A stretch of 64,000 bases of DNA from Tritrichomonas musculus (Eukaryota; Parabasalia; Tritrichomonadida; Tritrichomonadidae), in contig JAPFFF010000019.1 in assembly GCA_039105265.1 (NCBI GenBank), forward strand, positions 2,822,501 through 2,886,500, read 5' to 3'. Shown here piece after piece: positions 11,501-21,656 of this stretch. Positions within the stretch are counted from its first letter, which is position 1, and the number at the start of each line of letters is the position of its first letter. The position numbers and the translations under genes are program-made. The notes beneath the pieces were generated by a model. The model was not told the DNA's origin, did no database searches, and saw only the letters and a list, made by a program, of their open reading frames with translations.

Positions 11501-13164
11501 TCAAGTTCATATGAAAGACAATACAAATAAACAGGATTGTTTAAGATGTGCGGACAATATGGTAAAGCTTCTCGTGAAGGAATGAAATCCTTTTTGAATT
11601 TACCTCCTAGCTTCTCACATTTATCTACATGTCTGTTGAATCTATCCATATGTTCATGTCCTTTATGAATGTATGAACCGCATTGCGGGCATATATGAAT
11701 GTTTGTTAATGCTTCAGCATTGATGATGTACATTATGTGAATTATCTTATCCTTTGAATACAACAGAGCTGAAAACGTTTTGTTTGATTCGTCTGTGTTA
11801 TGCCATTGATCCTGTAAATCATAAATATGTTTCTCTTTGTCATATTCATAGATGTTGACATTAATGTTATGCTTCTTCGCTGATTCTTTCATTTCTTCAA
11901 TCGTGATACCTTTGAATGAGTTTATTAATTGATTTGCTGCTTTTGTAGGTTTAGTTGAATAAGTTATTCCGTGGTCTTCAGATAATATTTTCTTTGCTTT
12001 TGCTGTTCTGTCAGAGATTGTGAACGGTCTTTTCATTAATTCTCTATTCAAACAGCAAGCAAGAAATCGATACCAACACAAACAATCATCAACGTTATCA
12101 ATAATGATATATTTATTTTTAATGAATTCTTTTGGTAAATCATCAATCTTTCCTGTTATCTTAACAACTCGTGAGATTGTAAATGAAACACTCCAAACGA
12201 TACATAATTTGATGTTTGAAGCAGTGGTTTCATATTCATGAATCTTTGATTCAATATACAGTTTAACTTTGTCAATATCTTTATTCTCTCTGACTATTAT
12301 CGGAATTGATGATTTATAATTTTTCCATTTGATTTCACTTGCCTCATACGTGTACCTTTCACTTTCATTCTTGGGCGGAATCTCAAATATGCCTGTCAAT
12401 TGAAAATATATTTTGAACGGTTTCACTTCTTGTTTAAATACAGTTTCAGTCAAATATTCATTAATGCTTTCAATTGATGAAACTCCGTTCTTGTAATATA
12501 TTTTTATCGGTTCTTTACTGTCTTCATCTAATCGTTCAACCTTTTCACTATCGTTTGGGTATTGGTCAATGAAATGACTGCAAGCTTCTACTGCTTCATC
12601 AAAGTTCTCAGGTTCATTGATTATGAAATATGAGTCATGTTTTGAATGAACACCTTTATAGCTAAACTTTTTGAGATATTCAATTAATTCAGCATTTTCA
12701 TTGTTAAATCGAATGTCTTCATATCGTTGAGGATGTTTGTTTGTCTTTGGCGGTAATGGTCTCAATAATATATTTTCAGATTTGATTAATTGAAGGGCTT
12801 TGTTTAGAGCATCATGAGCTATTTTAATATTGTCCTCGATTTGTTTTTGTTTTTGTTGTTGTTCATCATCTTGTTCTTCTTCAAATTGTTCCTCTTCCTC
12901 CTCTTCTTCTTGTTCTTCTGCTTCTCTTTTCATTCTGTTAACGAAAGCTAATATTGTTGTATCATTGATTCTATCACCTTCATGTTCTCTAAAACCAAAT
13001 GAATTCAGATAATTTTCTAAGATTGACTTGAAATGTTTAACATCATAATCACTAGGTTTAGATGTTGATAAGCGAGGTTTTAATTGAAGTTCATTATTGA
13101 TATACCTGATTTGTTCAATAACAAATGATTTGGTATCTTTTTGATAGTAATAACGAGAACTCAT
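8593..13164 (-). pseudogene. POLB: Protein-primed-type DNA polymerase B of element A, broken
   Basis: The region encodes the element's replicative polymerase but no longer forms one open gene. Recognisable parts in order are: a helical N-terminus with an acidic Glu/Gln run; a CLCWYRFLACCL segment and downstream HIMYI; a Cys/His finger (CPQCGSYIHKGHEHM); exonuclease motifs YDFETMEQ, FNSSRFDSN and YNDNDVEMM; an HNH-like insert (CHLCGEHF, LDRIDNNKGHQIDNC, CAECN); and polymerase motif A DFNSLYPSSFSS, motif B KISMNGSYGYDG and motif C DTDSLYM. It diverges from the small gene at 13258, with 93 bp between starts. Family role: copies the linear element from its ends. Confidence 0.9.
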
Positions 13165-13257
13165 TTATGATATAATTAAAAAATCAAATTATTTGAATTT
13201 TGAAAAAATGTTAAATCAAAAAATAAAAAAATAATTAGAGTTTTTTATTTCATTGAA

Positions 13258-13629
13258 ATGACAGAATTAAGAGAGATAATGAAGCATGTTGAAGAAATAC
13301 ATCATTTGTTAACAATATTAATTGCTAAATCAGATGATAATGAAGGTTCATTTGACAATGACAATAATGATTCATCAGATGAAGAGAATCAAATAAAAGA
13401 TGATAAACCAAAACGAGCTTTATTCAATTCATCAAAGTTCTTGAACGCTCATGACCGTGAATTAGTTATACAGTTCCTTGATGATGAACGAATGAAAGAA
13501 ATAATGAAACTACCACAACATAAACAAGCATCATTTGCAAAACAATTGATTCAAAAGCATTTAAATATAAATATAACATCATACATGATTAACAGGATTC
13601 TCACATTTCAAAAGGCAAAAGACGCATGA
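13258..13629 (+). CDS. Small conserved protein near PolB (123 aa)
   Basis: The function is unknown. A short N-terminal coiled coil (REIMKHVEEIHHLLTIL) is followed by an acidic linker and a conserved helical C-terminal domain of about 70 residues (FNSSKFLNAHDRELVIQFL to SYMINRIL). Relatives are 19592-20026 in B and 36902-37399 in C, always next to PolB: divergent from it here, downstream in B, upstream in C. That constant link to the polymerase suggests a replication helper, possibly binding the priming protein or the ends; this is inference. TTTTTTATTTCATTGAAATG leads into the start. Confidence 0.65.
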   Translation: MTELREIMKHVEEIHHLLTILIAKSDDNEGSFDNDNNDSSDEENQIKDDKPKRALFNSSKFLNAHDRELVIQFLDDERMKEIMKLPQHKQASFAKQLIQKHLNINITSYMINRILTFQKAKDA

Positions 13630-13650
13630 CAATGAAGATGACAATGATAA

Positions 13651-13736
13651 TAAAAAGAGCTATTAAAAGGGGTAATTTTAACCTTCAATTGAAATCAAAT
13701 AAATGACTTATATTTTAGGTATCAGTCATCAAAAAT
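13651..13736 (+). repeat. Fifth copy of the ~52-bp dispersed repeat, with extended tail
   Basis: It reads AAAAAGAGCTATTAAAAGGGG, then TTTTAACCTTCAATTGAAAT, then an ATGACTTATATTTTAGG tail with TCAGTCATC. It matches the 7626 copy through the tail and fills the gap between two short genes. Confidence 0.65.
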
Positions 13737-13763
13737 CATTTTGAAGTTTTATTTTTGGTTTAA

Positions 13764-14009
13764 ATGAATAGTGCTATTAATGGTTTGAGTTGTGATACAT
13801 CATCTTTACACGCTCAGTTTAGAAGGGTAAAGGATAAGATATTTGATAAATGTATGAATTCTGAAGATGACGCATTAAACGGAACTTTTGATAAGATGAT
13901 TCACATACTGTCGATATATAAACAACTATTTAATGATATTGAATCGATTAAAATACAATTAAGAGCTATTGATGAACGTATCAAATCAGCTGAACAAATG
14001 ACTTTGTAA
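13764..14009 (+). CDS. Small helical protein (81 aa)
   Basis: I do not recognise it. The 81 residues are almost all helix-forming, with a likely coiled coil in the second half (IYKQLFNDIESIKIQLRAID). It occupies the place held in B by the 76-residue coiled-coil protein 59076-59306, just before the MNKARILSSENDAS gene, so it may be a functional equivalent. Sequence similarity is too weak to call homology. The start follows TTTTATTTTTGGTTTAAATG, the start context common in this window. Confidence 0.5.
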   Translation: MNSAINGLSCDTSSLHAQFRRVKDKIFDKCMNSEDDALNGTFDKMIHILSIYKQLFNDIESIKIQLRAIDERIKSAEQMTL

Positions 14010-14073
14010 ATGAATCATTGAATGGCTCATCATTAATGTTGTTTTATTTTTACCTAAAACGAATAACTTAAAT

Positions 14074-14643
14074 ATGAATAAAGCACGTATTCTATCATCA
14101 GAAAACGATGCATCAGTTAAGCAGGAACAATCAACCAGTATTAATATAAACATCAAACCAAAGCAACCACAACCAGTTGAATATCCATCAGTACAACCAT
14201 TACCACAATCATCTCAAGCCACAAATTTTACTATACCTCAGATGAATGGAGTATATCAATCACAGCTTCCAACAAACAACGTTTCCCTAGAAAGAGGTAT
14301 AAGTGATATAGGAGCTGATATAACAGAACTTGAAGCCAGAAACAAATTCCTTGAGATATTGTTATCAATCTATGAAACAAATCCAATAAAAGTCAATGAT
14401 TTATTGATTTGTCATTCAAATACATTAATGGAACTCATCAAATTACTAACACAAGCAGATAAAGTTGAATTGATTGTCAATGATGATTGTGCGTGTAATG
14501 GTTGTGTTTCTCGTTCCAAATATCTTTTGATTGATAGGATTTTGGTGTACAAAAATAATGAATCAAATGACTTGAAATACAAATATAATAGCATTTATAC
14601 AGAACTCATTAGACATAACATTTCATTGAAAACATGTATTTAA
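14074..14643 (+). CDS. Conserved protein, ARILSSENDASVKQ family (189 aa)
   Basis: The N-terminus (KARILSSENDASVKQEQ) is almost invariant in the relatives 53413-54039 and 59334-59912. It is followed by a Pro/Gln-rich linker and a compact C-terminal domain of about 100 residues (NKFLEILLSIYETNP to LIRHNISLKTCI) with several conserved Cys. All three elements place it immediately before a tiny membrane protein and the packaging ATPase. That fixed order suggests a virion or packaging role. It could be a minor capsid component, but I cannot show a jelly-roll from sequence. No break is seen. Confidence 0.65.
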   Translation: MNKARILSSENDASVKQEQSTSININIKPKQPQPVEYPSVQPLPQSSQATNFTIPQMNGVYQSQLPTNNVSLERGISDIGADITELEARNKFLEILLSIYETNPIKVNDLLICHSNTLMELIKLLTQADKVELIVNDDCACNGCVSRSKYLLIDRILVYKNNESNDLKYKYNSIYTELIRHNISLKTCI

Positions 14644-14653
14644 AAACCAATAA

Positions 14654-14785
14654 ATGATATATGAAATATTAGTTGTTTCATTATTAACAGGTTTATTTTT
14701 AGTGAAGATTGTTGAAGTATCTTTAATGATTCCTGACAAAGAACCAGAACTCAGTGAAGAGATAAGAACAAAAATGTATTCATGA
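14654..14785 (+). CDS. Hidden single-pass membrane micro-protein (43 aa)
   Basis: This short gene reads MIYEILVVSLLTGLFLVKIV, then EVSLMIPDKEPELSEEIRTK and MYS. It has one hydrophobic helix of about 17-20 residues followed by an acidic PELSEE(I/L)R tail. The same layout is at 54050-54199 (C) and 59933-60064 (B), in each case between the ARILSSENDAS gene and the ATPase. Conservation of position, hydrophobic helix and PEL(S/T)(E/D)E tail in three diverged elements supports a real gene. A role at a membrane or in the virion is inferred. It starts 10 bp after the upstream stop, with AATAAATG. Confidence 0.7.
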   Translation: MIYEILVVSLLTGLFLVKIVEVSLMIPDKEPELSEEIRTKMYS

Positions 14786-14809
14786 AGAGCTTTAACGAAA
14801 ACTAAAGAA

Positions 14810-15754
14810 ATGAAACGTTTCATGAAACCCACTCAGTTTAATTATAAAGAGATTTTATTCTCTAGTGGTTCTGATTATGATGATGACCGAATGAGTTTTG
14901 CATTCGAATATGAATCATTCAGACCAACAGTTAATGAAAAGACATTTAATATTGATGATGAAATGAATAAAGCATATCAACGCAATGAATCAAAAATAAA
15001 GAATGAATCAATCAGACCGATCGCGAAAGGAATCTATGCTCAATACAATTCATTGAACATACTTGTCGGAAATCAAGGAAGAGGAAAAAGCCATGTCGTT
15101 TTAAGAGATATCATTCAAATGTCAAGATTAAAGAACTCTGACTTTCATTTAATCGTTTATATATCTAAGAGCGGAACAATCAATGACGCTACATTTATTG
15201 CTCAACGTGAATTGATTCAACTTCCGATCAAAGTCATTAGTGATTCAGGCGCTGAAGAATATCTTAAACAACTTGATTTATATAAAGAATTGTATGATAA
15301 ATATAGTTCGACTCCAAAAATAGTAATTAAAGGGACGGAGTCACCTTTTGCGAAGCAAAATGAAAAGAAGTTAAACGATATGTTTGAGTTTCTTCATATC
15401 AATAAACTAGGTCAACCGAATAAACCGCTAAACACTATCATTCTTTGTGAAGATGCGAGCCGTTCATTAATTTTAAAGACTGATTACTTTACAAATTATG
15501 TTTCACAGCTCAGACATAAACATTCAATCGTTTACATTAATATTCAGTTCTTCAAAGCAATCAAAACTGATTACAAGAATAACGCGACATCATTCTTTAT
15601 CTTCAGTGGTTATTCAAGGCAAAAGCTAAGTTATGTATATCATCAAGTTCCGATGCCGATTGAGTTTGAACATTTATGGCAAAAATATAAAGACTTATCA
15701 GGTCATCAATTCGTGTTAGTCAATACGAGAACAAATACAATTGAAATTCATTAA
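14810..15754 (+). CDS. ATP: FtsK/HerA-type packaging ATPase (314 aa)
   Basis: Walker A is GNQGRGKSH near residues 87-95, and a Walker B-like strand is NTIILCED near 215. The arrangement matches the A32/FtsK-HerA packaging ATPases of Polintons and related viruses, which drive DNA into preformed capsids. Relatives are 54219-55223 (C) and 60033-60977 (B). Its last 4 bp overlap the end of the opposite-strand gene 15751-16206. A segment of about 11 residues after residue 170 corresponds to a double-hairpin mini-repeat (15330-15362) absent at that spot in the relatives. The gene looks whole. Confidence 0.85.
   Translation: MKRFMKPTQFNYKEILFSSGSDYDDDRMSFAFEYESFRPTVNEKTFNIDDEMNKAYQRNESKIKNESIRPIAKGIYAQYNSLNILVGNQGRGKSHVVLRDIIQMSRLKNSDFHLIVYISKSGTINDATFIAQRELIQLPIKVISDSGAEEYLKQLDLYKELYDKYSSTPKIVIKGTESPFAKQNEKKLNDMFEFLHINKLGQPNKPLNTIILCEDASRSLILKTDYFTNYVSQLRHKHSIVYINIQFFKAIKTDYKNNATSFFIFSGYSRQKLSYVYHQVPMPIEFEHLWQKYKDLSGHQFVLVNTRTNTIEIH
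15330..15362 (+). repeat. Double-hairpin mini-repeat inside the ATPase, copy 1
   Basis: Two small stem-loops lie side by side: GGGAC-GGA-GTCAC (one mismatch) and TGC-GAA-GCA. The 33-bp unit matches the bottom strand at 23618-23650 base for base at most positions. It keeps the ATPase frame open (33 = 11 codons). Confidence 0.7.
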
Positions 15755-16206
15755 TCTAATACAATTTGTTGTTGAACACCAACAAACAGTTGTGGTGTAT
15801 TGATATTATATTTTTGTCTCATCTGTTCAATGAGTTCTTTTGTTTTCTTATCATTAACTTTCCTTATGCTGTAATTATAATACTTGTAATCTTTAAATGA
15901 TTGTTCTTCATTTGAGCCTTCAGCGAAGAACTCAAGTGAATTCGTTGATATTCTTCTTCTGACATTTGATGTTAATGTTATATATTCGAGCCCGAGTTCA
16001 ACAATCTTATCATAATATAATCGTTTAAATGCATTATCTTTGTTCTTCAATGATATATACAACACTTTAGCTTTATATGCAGCCTTTCCGCAAGGTATCG
16101 GGTATCTATCACACAATATTGAGAAATCACATTGTTTGAACTTCTCTGATTCATCTAACATTTCAATAAGTGAATTAATGTAATCATAAACTTTTGGTGT
16201 TGACAT
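15751..16206 (-). CDS. Conserved protein facing the ATPase (151 aa)
   Basis: The function is unknown. Conserved features shared with 55220-55699 (C) and 61006-61464 (B) are an N-terminal YDYINSLIEML helix, CDFSILCDRYPI, a basic TSNVRRRIS motif, YYNYSI, and a C-terminal LREKYNI-like segment ending IVLD. In all three elements it converges on the ATPase gene, with a 4-bp overlap in A and C. I looked for an adenain-type protease signature (GHW, DSxxCG) and did not find it, so I do not call it the Polinton protease. A packaging or virion role is inferred from place only. Confidence 0.65.
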   Translation of the reverse strand: MSTPKVYDYINSLIEMLDESEKFKQCDFSILCDRYPIPCGKAAYKAKVLYISLKNKDNAFKRLYYDKIVELGLEYITLTSNVRRRISTNSLEFFAEGSNEEQSFKDYKYYNYSIRKVNDKKTKELIEQMRQKYNINTPQLFVGVQQQIVLD

Positions 16207-16273
16207 ATCTTTATCATGAAATTAAAAAATAAAAATAAAGTTCATCAACTTGAGAAAGAATTAAATGAATTGT

Positions 16274-16480
16274 CTAATAAATGAGTTCTTCAAGTTCAGC
16301 TATTAATTGTTCAGTACAGTTGAATTTCTTTAGCTGTTTAATAAAGTGATTTATCTCTTTTAGTACTTCATCTATGACATTATCATTATCGTAGAGGTAT
16401 TTTAAAGCGGGTCTCCAACCTTTTAGCTTTTTATTGATTCTATTAATGAGGGTGCTTAATGTTTCGGCTTGGTTTGACAT
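16274..16480 (-). CDS. Short helical protein near the right end of A (68 aa)
   Basis: It is an open frame of 68 residues with two likely helices (LSTLINRINKKLKGWRPALK and VIDEVLKEINHFIKQL). I recognise no family. It lies 67 bp beyond the preceding gene on the same strand, with a T-rich run before its start. No clear relative is visible in B or C, so it may be specific to this element family or chance. Confidence 0.4.
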   Translation of the reverse strand: MSNQAETLSTLINRINKKLKGWRPALKYLYDNDNVIDEVLKEINHFIKQLKKFNCTEQLIAELEELIY

Positions 16481-16499
16481 TATAAACTGCTGATAAAAA

Positions 16500-16587
16500 A
16501 ATAAAAAATTTTTGAAAGTTCGATTTTTCGTTAATGTTATTTTTGTTCATTAGTCGTGTTGACGGAAACCGACTGATATATACTACT
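16500..16587. repeat. Probable right terminal repeat of element A
   Basis: The bottom strand from 16587 reads AGTAGTATATATCAGTCGG. The first bases agree with the ends of C, D and B (AGTAGTG). The partner repeat is outside the window, so the inner boundary is only approximate. Confidence 0.45.
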
Positions 16588-16714
16588 AAACAAGTTCAAA
16601 GATGTAAATTCAAAGATGAAGATTCAAAAGTGTCTACCGTCAACTTTAAATATGTATTTTAACCCTACCCCTTTTGATACCCCTTTTATCTCACCTGTCG
16701 AGCCGGTCCCCCTA
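16588..16714. other. Junction between element A and the interrupted PolB of B
   Basis: This is about 127 bp of mixed sequence with pyrimidine-rich runs (CCCTACCCC, CCCCCTATCTCTC). I see no gene. It could be old flanking DNA, an end-joined scar, or an assembly join. Confidence 0.5.
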
Positions 16715-19566
16715 TCTCTCTTCCGTTGTCAGTTTCATCTTGTGTGAAATCATCAAACGGCTTGACAACAAAGAATTTCTCATTAAGAGACTCTCAAGAG
16801 TTCATACCACAATGGATAAAATGGTTGTTCGAGCAATCAATGAAAGTCTATGCAGATAAGATATCATATTATAACTCATTCTTACCAGATACCTCTATTA
16901 ACATAAATATGAATGTAATTACTGTATTAGGGTTTAACTCATCACGTTTTGACAGCAATTTATTTAAACAATATTTTAATCATTCTTTCTGGAAAGTCGA
17001 ACAAAATTCAATAATTGGCACCCTATCTTCATTAAAACAATTCATTCTCACATCAGATAATCATCCAACTAAATTGAGATTCATAGATGCTCAATCATTT
17101 GTTGCAGGAGGTACATTAAAGCAATTTGGCGAAGATTTTGGCAACGTAATCGTTGACTCAAACGTGAGCGTTTGTGGTGGTATCAATGAATTGCAAAGCA
17201 ATTCCCAAGCTAAAGCTTGTGATATAAAAGGTGTGTTTCCTTACGAAGCAATCAACGACAAGAACTACAATGAAGTATTATCAAAATCAGAACCATTTTC
17301 ATATGATGATTTTTATAGCTATCTCAATCAAAAGAATCCTCTCACTAAAGAAGAATATGATGCTTATCTTGAAGATTCAAAACGTTTTGCAACACGATGG
17401 GACTACCTATTAGCATACAATGATAATGATGTTGAAATGATGATTAAACCTATTGATAATTTAATAGCACTCAATGCTCAATACAATGTTGATTTACTTT
17501 CAAATCTCTCATTATCAAAGAATGCTTCATGCATCAAATATGCTTTGGCTTATAAAGATTTTGACGAGTGGATGCGAGGCTCTGGCGAAGACAGCAATCC
17601 AAGAAACAACATTGGGATTACAAATAAATATAATACATTCAAACCAAGTAAGAAATGGTGGCGATATAAATGTGATAGTTATTATAACCAAGATGAGAAA
17701 TACAATAGATTAAACCCTAAAAAACCACAACGAGATTTGACAAAATGTGTATCAGAAAATGATTTTGAAGCTTTTATGAAAATGTATGACAATCCAAATA
17801 AAGGGAGATGCCATTTATGTCATGAACATTTTACTTATCAAAATAAGCCTACATTAGATAGAATTGACAATAATAAAGGTCACCAAATTGATAACTGCTT
17901 ATTAGCATGTGCTGAATGTAATAAACTTCGTAAACGTGATGACCCTAAAATAACAGCTATACGAATCCAATTAAAAAAATATTGTAAATTACATCATTTA
18001 CCAACACTCATCAACGATGAACGTGAATATTATTCAATAAGAAATGCTATCACAGGAGGACTCTCTAATGTAATGCATCGAGTAAACATTAAAGATGAGA
18101 CTCATATTAATAAATTTCGCTATATTGACAATAAAGGAGTTTTGTCATATGATACTTCTAATGTTCAATCTCATATCGTCGGTATCGATTTTAATTCTTT
18201 GTATCCATCATCATTCTCATCTTGTAAACATGAATTTAATAAGTATCATGGAGGTATAATGTATATGCCTGGAGCATTTATTAGACGAATTGATGTTAAA
18301 GATAAAGCTTCAAAAAAGAGATGCCTCGATATCATAACAAACTCATCAAGATTCTCAAATAAACCATCATATTTGTTCTACGCTGAAGTTAAACTAAAAT
18401 GTCCCACCTCAAAAATAAACTATTTTATCAATTTACCTCCTGTGTTTCGCAATATCAATATCAAAAATGATGAATCAACAATTGGCACTTATATGTACAA
18501 TTACATGAAAACAAATAAATTAACTTCTACAGATATGGAAGAACGCAAGCTTACAATGCTTCTTGATACCCATGATGAATACATGATTTTCTCAAATTAT
18601 TATCTCTGGTTTCTGTTAGACCACGGATTGATTATTGATGATGTTAAATCTGTTTCACAATATGAAGCTCATACAGGATTTAATGAATTTGTTAGCACTT
18701 TTATGCAAAAACGTCAGGATATTATTAGTGGTGTTAGTAAAGGGAATGAGAAATTTTATAAAATATCTATGAACGGTTCATATGGATATGATGGGATGAA
18801 CTCTGAGAAATTCAGTAAAGTCAAGATATGTGATGCAAATAAAGCTTATCAATATATCATCTCTCAAACTTATATGGGTGGAGCACAATTAAGTGATAAT
18901 ACATTTTTAATTCAACAATCACCCAAATCATATCATTGCAATACATGCATTCAAGAATCATTGTGGACTCTTGATAACGCAAAGTTTTGGTATCTCACAT
19001 TTTATTACGATTTTATGAATAATTGTTTTGATATGGATAGACTACATTTTATAGAGGGTGATACTGATTCAGCATATTTTGCAGTTGCTGGGAACCCAAA
19101 TAAAGGTCCTGAACAATTATTTGATTACGTTATTAAAAACAAAGAGTTCTACGACAAGAATGTATATAAATTCATGCCTAACCCATCAATCAACACTATT
19201 CAAGACGAAAAAAAGATATTGGGATGTGCCATTGAAAAATATGGTGAAAACATGATAGCTCTTGCACCTAAATGTTATACTATATTTAACAGTAATGGGC
19301 AAACTAAATCACTCAAACTAAAAGGAGTATCTTTAAAGAAGAATCATATTGTGTCTTCCGACTACAAATCTATTATTGATAATCAATCAATTAAGCTTGG
19401 TAAGAACATAAATCTTCAGATGCAAAACAATAAAATGAGTAAAATAACGGTAAACAAGAATGCTCTCACAGGATGTCATACAAAGATGATTGTATTGCCA
19501 AATCAATCATGCGCACCTTTTGTTAGTGGCTTAACAGCGAATAATTATTTTATTAATTATAACTAA
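16715..19566 (+). pseudogene. POLB: DNA polymerase B of element B, partial
   Basis: Homology to the other PolB copies begins at a PLSVSSCVK segment, so only the exonuclease and polymerase part is present. Visible motifs are FNSSRFDSN, YNDNDVEMM, the HNH-like insert (CHLCHEHF, LDRIDNNKGHQIDNC, CAECN), motif A DFNSLYPSSFSS, motif B KISMNGSYGYDG and motif C EGDTDSAYF. It carries a double-hairpin mini-repeat at 17188-17221, read in frame as LQSNSQAKAC, and another unmatched insert near 17563. The small gene 19592-20026 follows after 25 bp. As a PolB-family replicase it would have copied the element. Confidence 0.85.
17188..17221 (+). repeat. Double-hairpin mini-repeat inside PolB of B
   Basis: The hairpins are GAATTGC-AAA-GCAATTC and AAGCT-AA-AGCTT. 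It is 34 bp and nearly the same as 19742-19775 in the next gene, and both are read in the same frame (LQSN..AKAC). The other strand resembles the 60586 and 31443 copies. Confidence 0.75.
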
Positions 19567-19591
19567 ATAGTTATTTTTTTATTCTTAACAA

Positions 19592-20026
19592 ATGACAAAC
19601 GAAATAATAAGAAAAATCGATGATATAATAGCTGATTTGTATACATTAAAATTATGGGTACATACTGAACAAAAAAAAGACAGTTCGTCTAATAGTGAAC
19701 CACAAAGTGGTGAAGAGAATTCGTTAGAAGAACATACAATTGACTTACAAAGTAATACCAAAGCTAAAGCTTGTGAATGTGTAGCAGAACCTAGGAAAGT
19801 CATCCATAGACGAACAAACCGTTCATTCCCATTAAATAAATCAAAGAATCTCAATGATGAACAACGTAATAAAGTATTAGCATTTGCAAATGAAAATAAA
19901 CAACTCATCTTGAATCAACCATCTGCTACAAGAAATGAATTCCTTCAAAAGCTTGTTCACGATAAATTGAATATTAATCTTTCTGCATACATGTCTTGTA
20001 AAATAATTACTATGCTCAGTATTTGA
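19592..20026 (+). CDS. Small PolB-linked conserved protein (144 aa)
   Basis: Relative of 13258-13629 and 36902-37399. It has an N-terminal coiled coil (IIRKIDDIIADLYTLKLWV), an acidic linker, then the conserved helical domain (FPLNKSKNLNDEQRNKVLAF to LSAYMSCKIITML). The linker contains a double-hairpin mini-repeat (19742-19775) giving LQSNTKAKAC. Its end overlaps that of the fibre gene on the other strand by 11 bp. A link to replication is inferred from its constant place beside PolB. It seems intact. Confidence 0.65.
   Translation: MTNEIIRKIDDIIADLYTLKLWVHTEQKKDSSSNSEPQSGEENSLEEHTIDLQSNTKAKACECVAEPRKVIHRRTNRSFPLNKSKNLNDEQRNKVLAFANENKQLILNQPSATRNEFLQKLVHDKLNINLSAYMSCKIITMLSI
19742..19775 (+). 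repeat. Double-hairpin mini-repeat in the small PolB-linked gene
   Basis: The hairpins are TTAC-AAA-GTAA and AAGCT-AA-AGCTT. Compared with 17188-17221, a G:C pair of the first stem has become A:T on both sides, so pairing is preserved. Confidence 0.75.
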
Positions 20027-21424
20027 ATACAGCAAGTGTTTTATCATCTATTATTGCAGTGATAACCCCCACAGTCATACGTTTAATCTTTGATGTTATT
20101 GCAGTTTCACCACTAAGAATCTTCAATTTATTGTCTTCATTATCAATAAATACTTCATCTCCAATACCATAACAAGATGAATCATCAACTTTTACAAGAT
20201 AATCACCATGGGAACTGAAGGTAATACAATTATTTTTTTGGTCAATTCTAACACAAATACCAACATATTCTTTCCATGAACCAGTAGTTTTGACACTGCA
20301 AATACAATCTGTTGTATCACTCACAGTTGAAGGTATCCACGTATCACTATCATGTTTATAAACCTTACCAGTCATATATACTGGAGCTCCAATAACGAAA
20401 TCATTTATTGAATTTATAGATGACTCGATTGGGGAGTAGTGGGTGATGGTTGTGTTTGATTTGTGTAAATTTGTTATTTTTGTATGTAAGGTTTGGTATA
20501 ATTGTAATGATAGATTTGTTGATGTACACTTATTAGATGCCTTCATTAATAATACATCCATATTATCTATATTTCCATCGTTGTCAAATAAAACACTTTC
20601 AATTAAGTCTTTCTTATTGATATAATCATTTAATGAACTCTTCAATGCAAAATTATCATTCACATATTTCACAGATGAAATCATATTATCGCTCACAGGT
20701 TGGTTGCTGATTAATGTGATAGATGCATCATAAATATTAGACAATGTATCATCCGCGGCTCTCAATGAAACAATACGTGTAGCTACACGAATATCTATTG
20801 ACTCACTACTTACTGATTTGTATATGAGATTTGCACCCTTTCGTCCAGAATACGTATATTCAGCTTCTTCATATGTTGATTCTTCAGCATTTCGTTTGAA
20901 TTTTACGATTATATTTTTAGTTGTCAATACTCTTCTTATATATTCATCTGGGATTGCACAACCACTATCATTCTGTATACATTGAATTGTGAATCGTTCT
21001 GGACTTTCATCAACAACATTCGAGTCTTTGATAAATGGCGATTCGATTTGTGCTCTAATGAAATTATATGCTATAGGATTATTATTTCTATGTGCTGCAA
21101 TATACGATACATATACAATTTGTCCATCATCATGACGCCATATTATTCTATCAATGCGTTTACCATTGCTATCATATCTGTCCAAGCAATCAAAAGTGTT
21201 AGTAGAGCCATTTGGTTTAAATATTACATCAATATGCATAATATCATCATCTTGATTATCTCCCCAATTAACATCAAATACCAAATGAACTCCAGCATTG
21301 GATAGTTTAGGGGTAATATATGCACCGTCATATAAGTTTGCTGGATATTCAATACTTAATTCAGTACCATATAATACAGTACTCAACGCAGATTCATTAA
21401 TCAAGTCTGTTGGAATCTCTGGAA
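20016..21424 (-). pseudogene. Fibre gene of B, C-terminal part (split by element D)
   Basis: This part carries the beta-rich module (VHLVFDVNWGDNQDDDIMHI) seen almost unchanged in A's fibre, a YALKSSL repeat, and the conserved C-terminal domain HYSPIESSINS to LAVFKY. The 6-bp target copy CTGGAA (21419-21424) marks where D entered. The first part of the gene lies at 27097-28732. A trimeric capsid spike is the likely former role, by analogy with phage fibres. Confidence 0.8.
21419..21424. repeat. Left target-site duplication of element D
   Basis: CTGGAA directly before the D terminus; the same six bases follow D at 27097-27102. Six base pairs is the Polinton standard. Confidence 0.9.
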
Positions 21425-21609
21425 AGTAGTGTATAGGTGGAGATGGATGACGGTTTACGAAATTTTGAAATTGACTGATATTTAAATTTTTGATATTTCT
21501 CGAGTTGTGTTTCATTTATGTTTGTCAATCAATGAATGAAAGTCAATTGAGAGCCATTCGTGTGATGCAATCCATTGAACACAATACATGAATGAATATC
21601 AAAATGATT
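21425..21609 (+). repeat. Left TIR of element D (185 bp)
   Basis: It begins AGTAGTGTATAGGTGGAG and ends ATATCAAAATGATT. I compared it by eye with 26912-27096 and found no mismatch. PolB starts 48 bp inside it. Confidence 0.92.
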
Positions 21610-21656
21610 TATTGATGATAACATGATTATCAAAATGATTTTTTATCACCAATGAA

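Larger units (their letters stand above)
1..16587. mobile_element. Polinton/Maverick element A (left end outside window)
   Basis: This AT-rich element carries, in order, an S/P-rich gene, a large conserved protein, a fibre gene, a winged-helix-like gene, an HNH gene, PolB, small genes, the ATPase and two short genes. The right end is placed at 16587 because the bottom strand there starts AGTAGTATATA, like the ends of elements C (AGTAGTGAGG) and D (AGTAGTGTATA). That boundary is inference, since the matching left end is not in the window. Integrase and capsid genes are expected to the left. One gene, PolB, is clearly broken, so this is a fossil copy, though most other genes look open. Its age cannot be judged without the second TIR. 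Confidence 0.8.

Noticed and set aside
15751-16206. Candidate adenain-like cysteine protease beside the ATPase
   Set aside because: In three relatives I found no conserved His, Asp/Asn, Gln and Cys order expected for Ulp1/adenain proteases.
16726-16859. Alternative short open frame at the start of B's PolB remnant
   Set aside because: It overlaps the PolB frame, which has clear family motifs from this point on.
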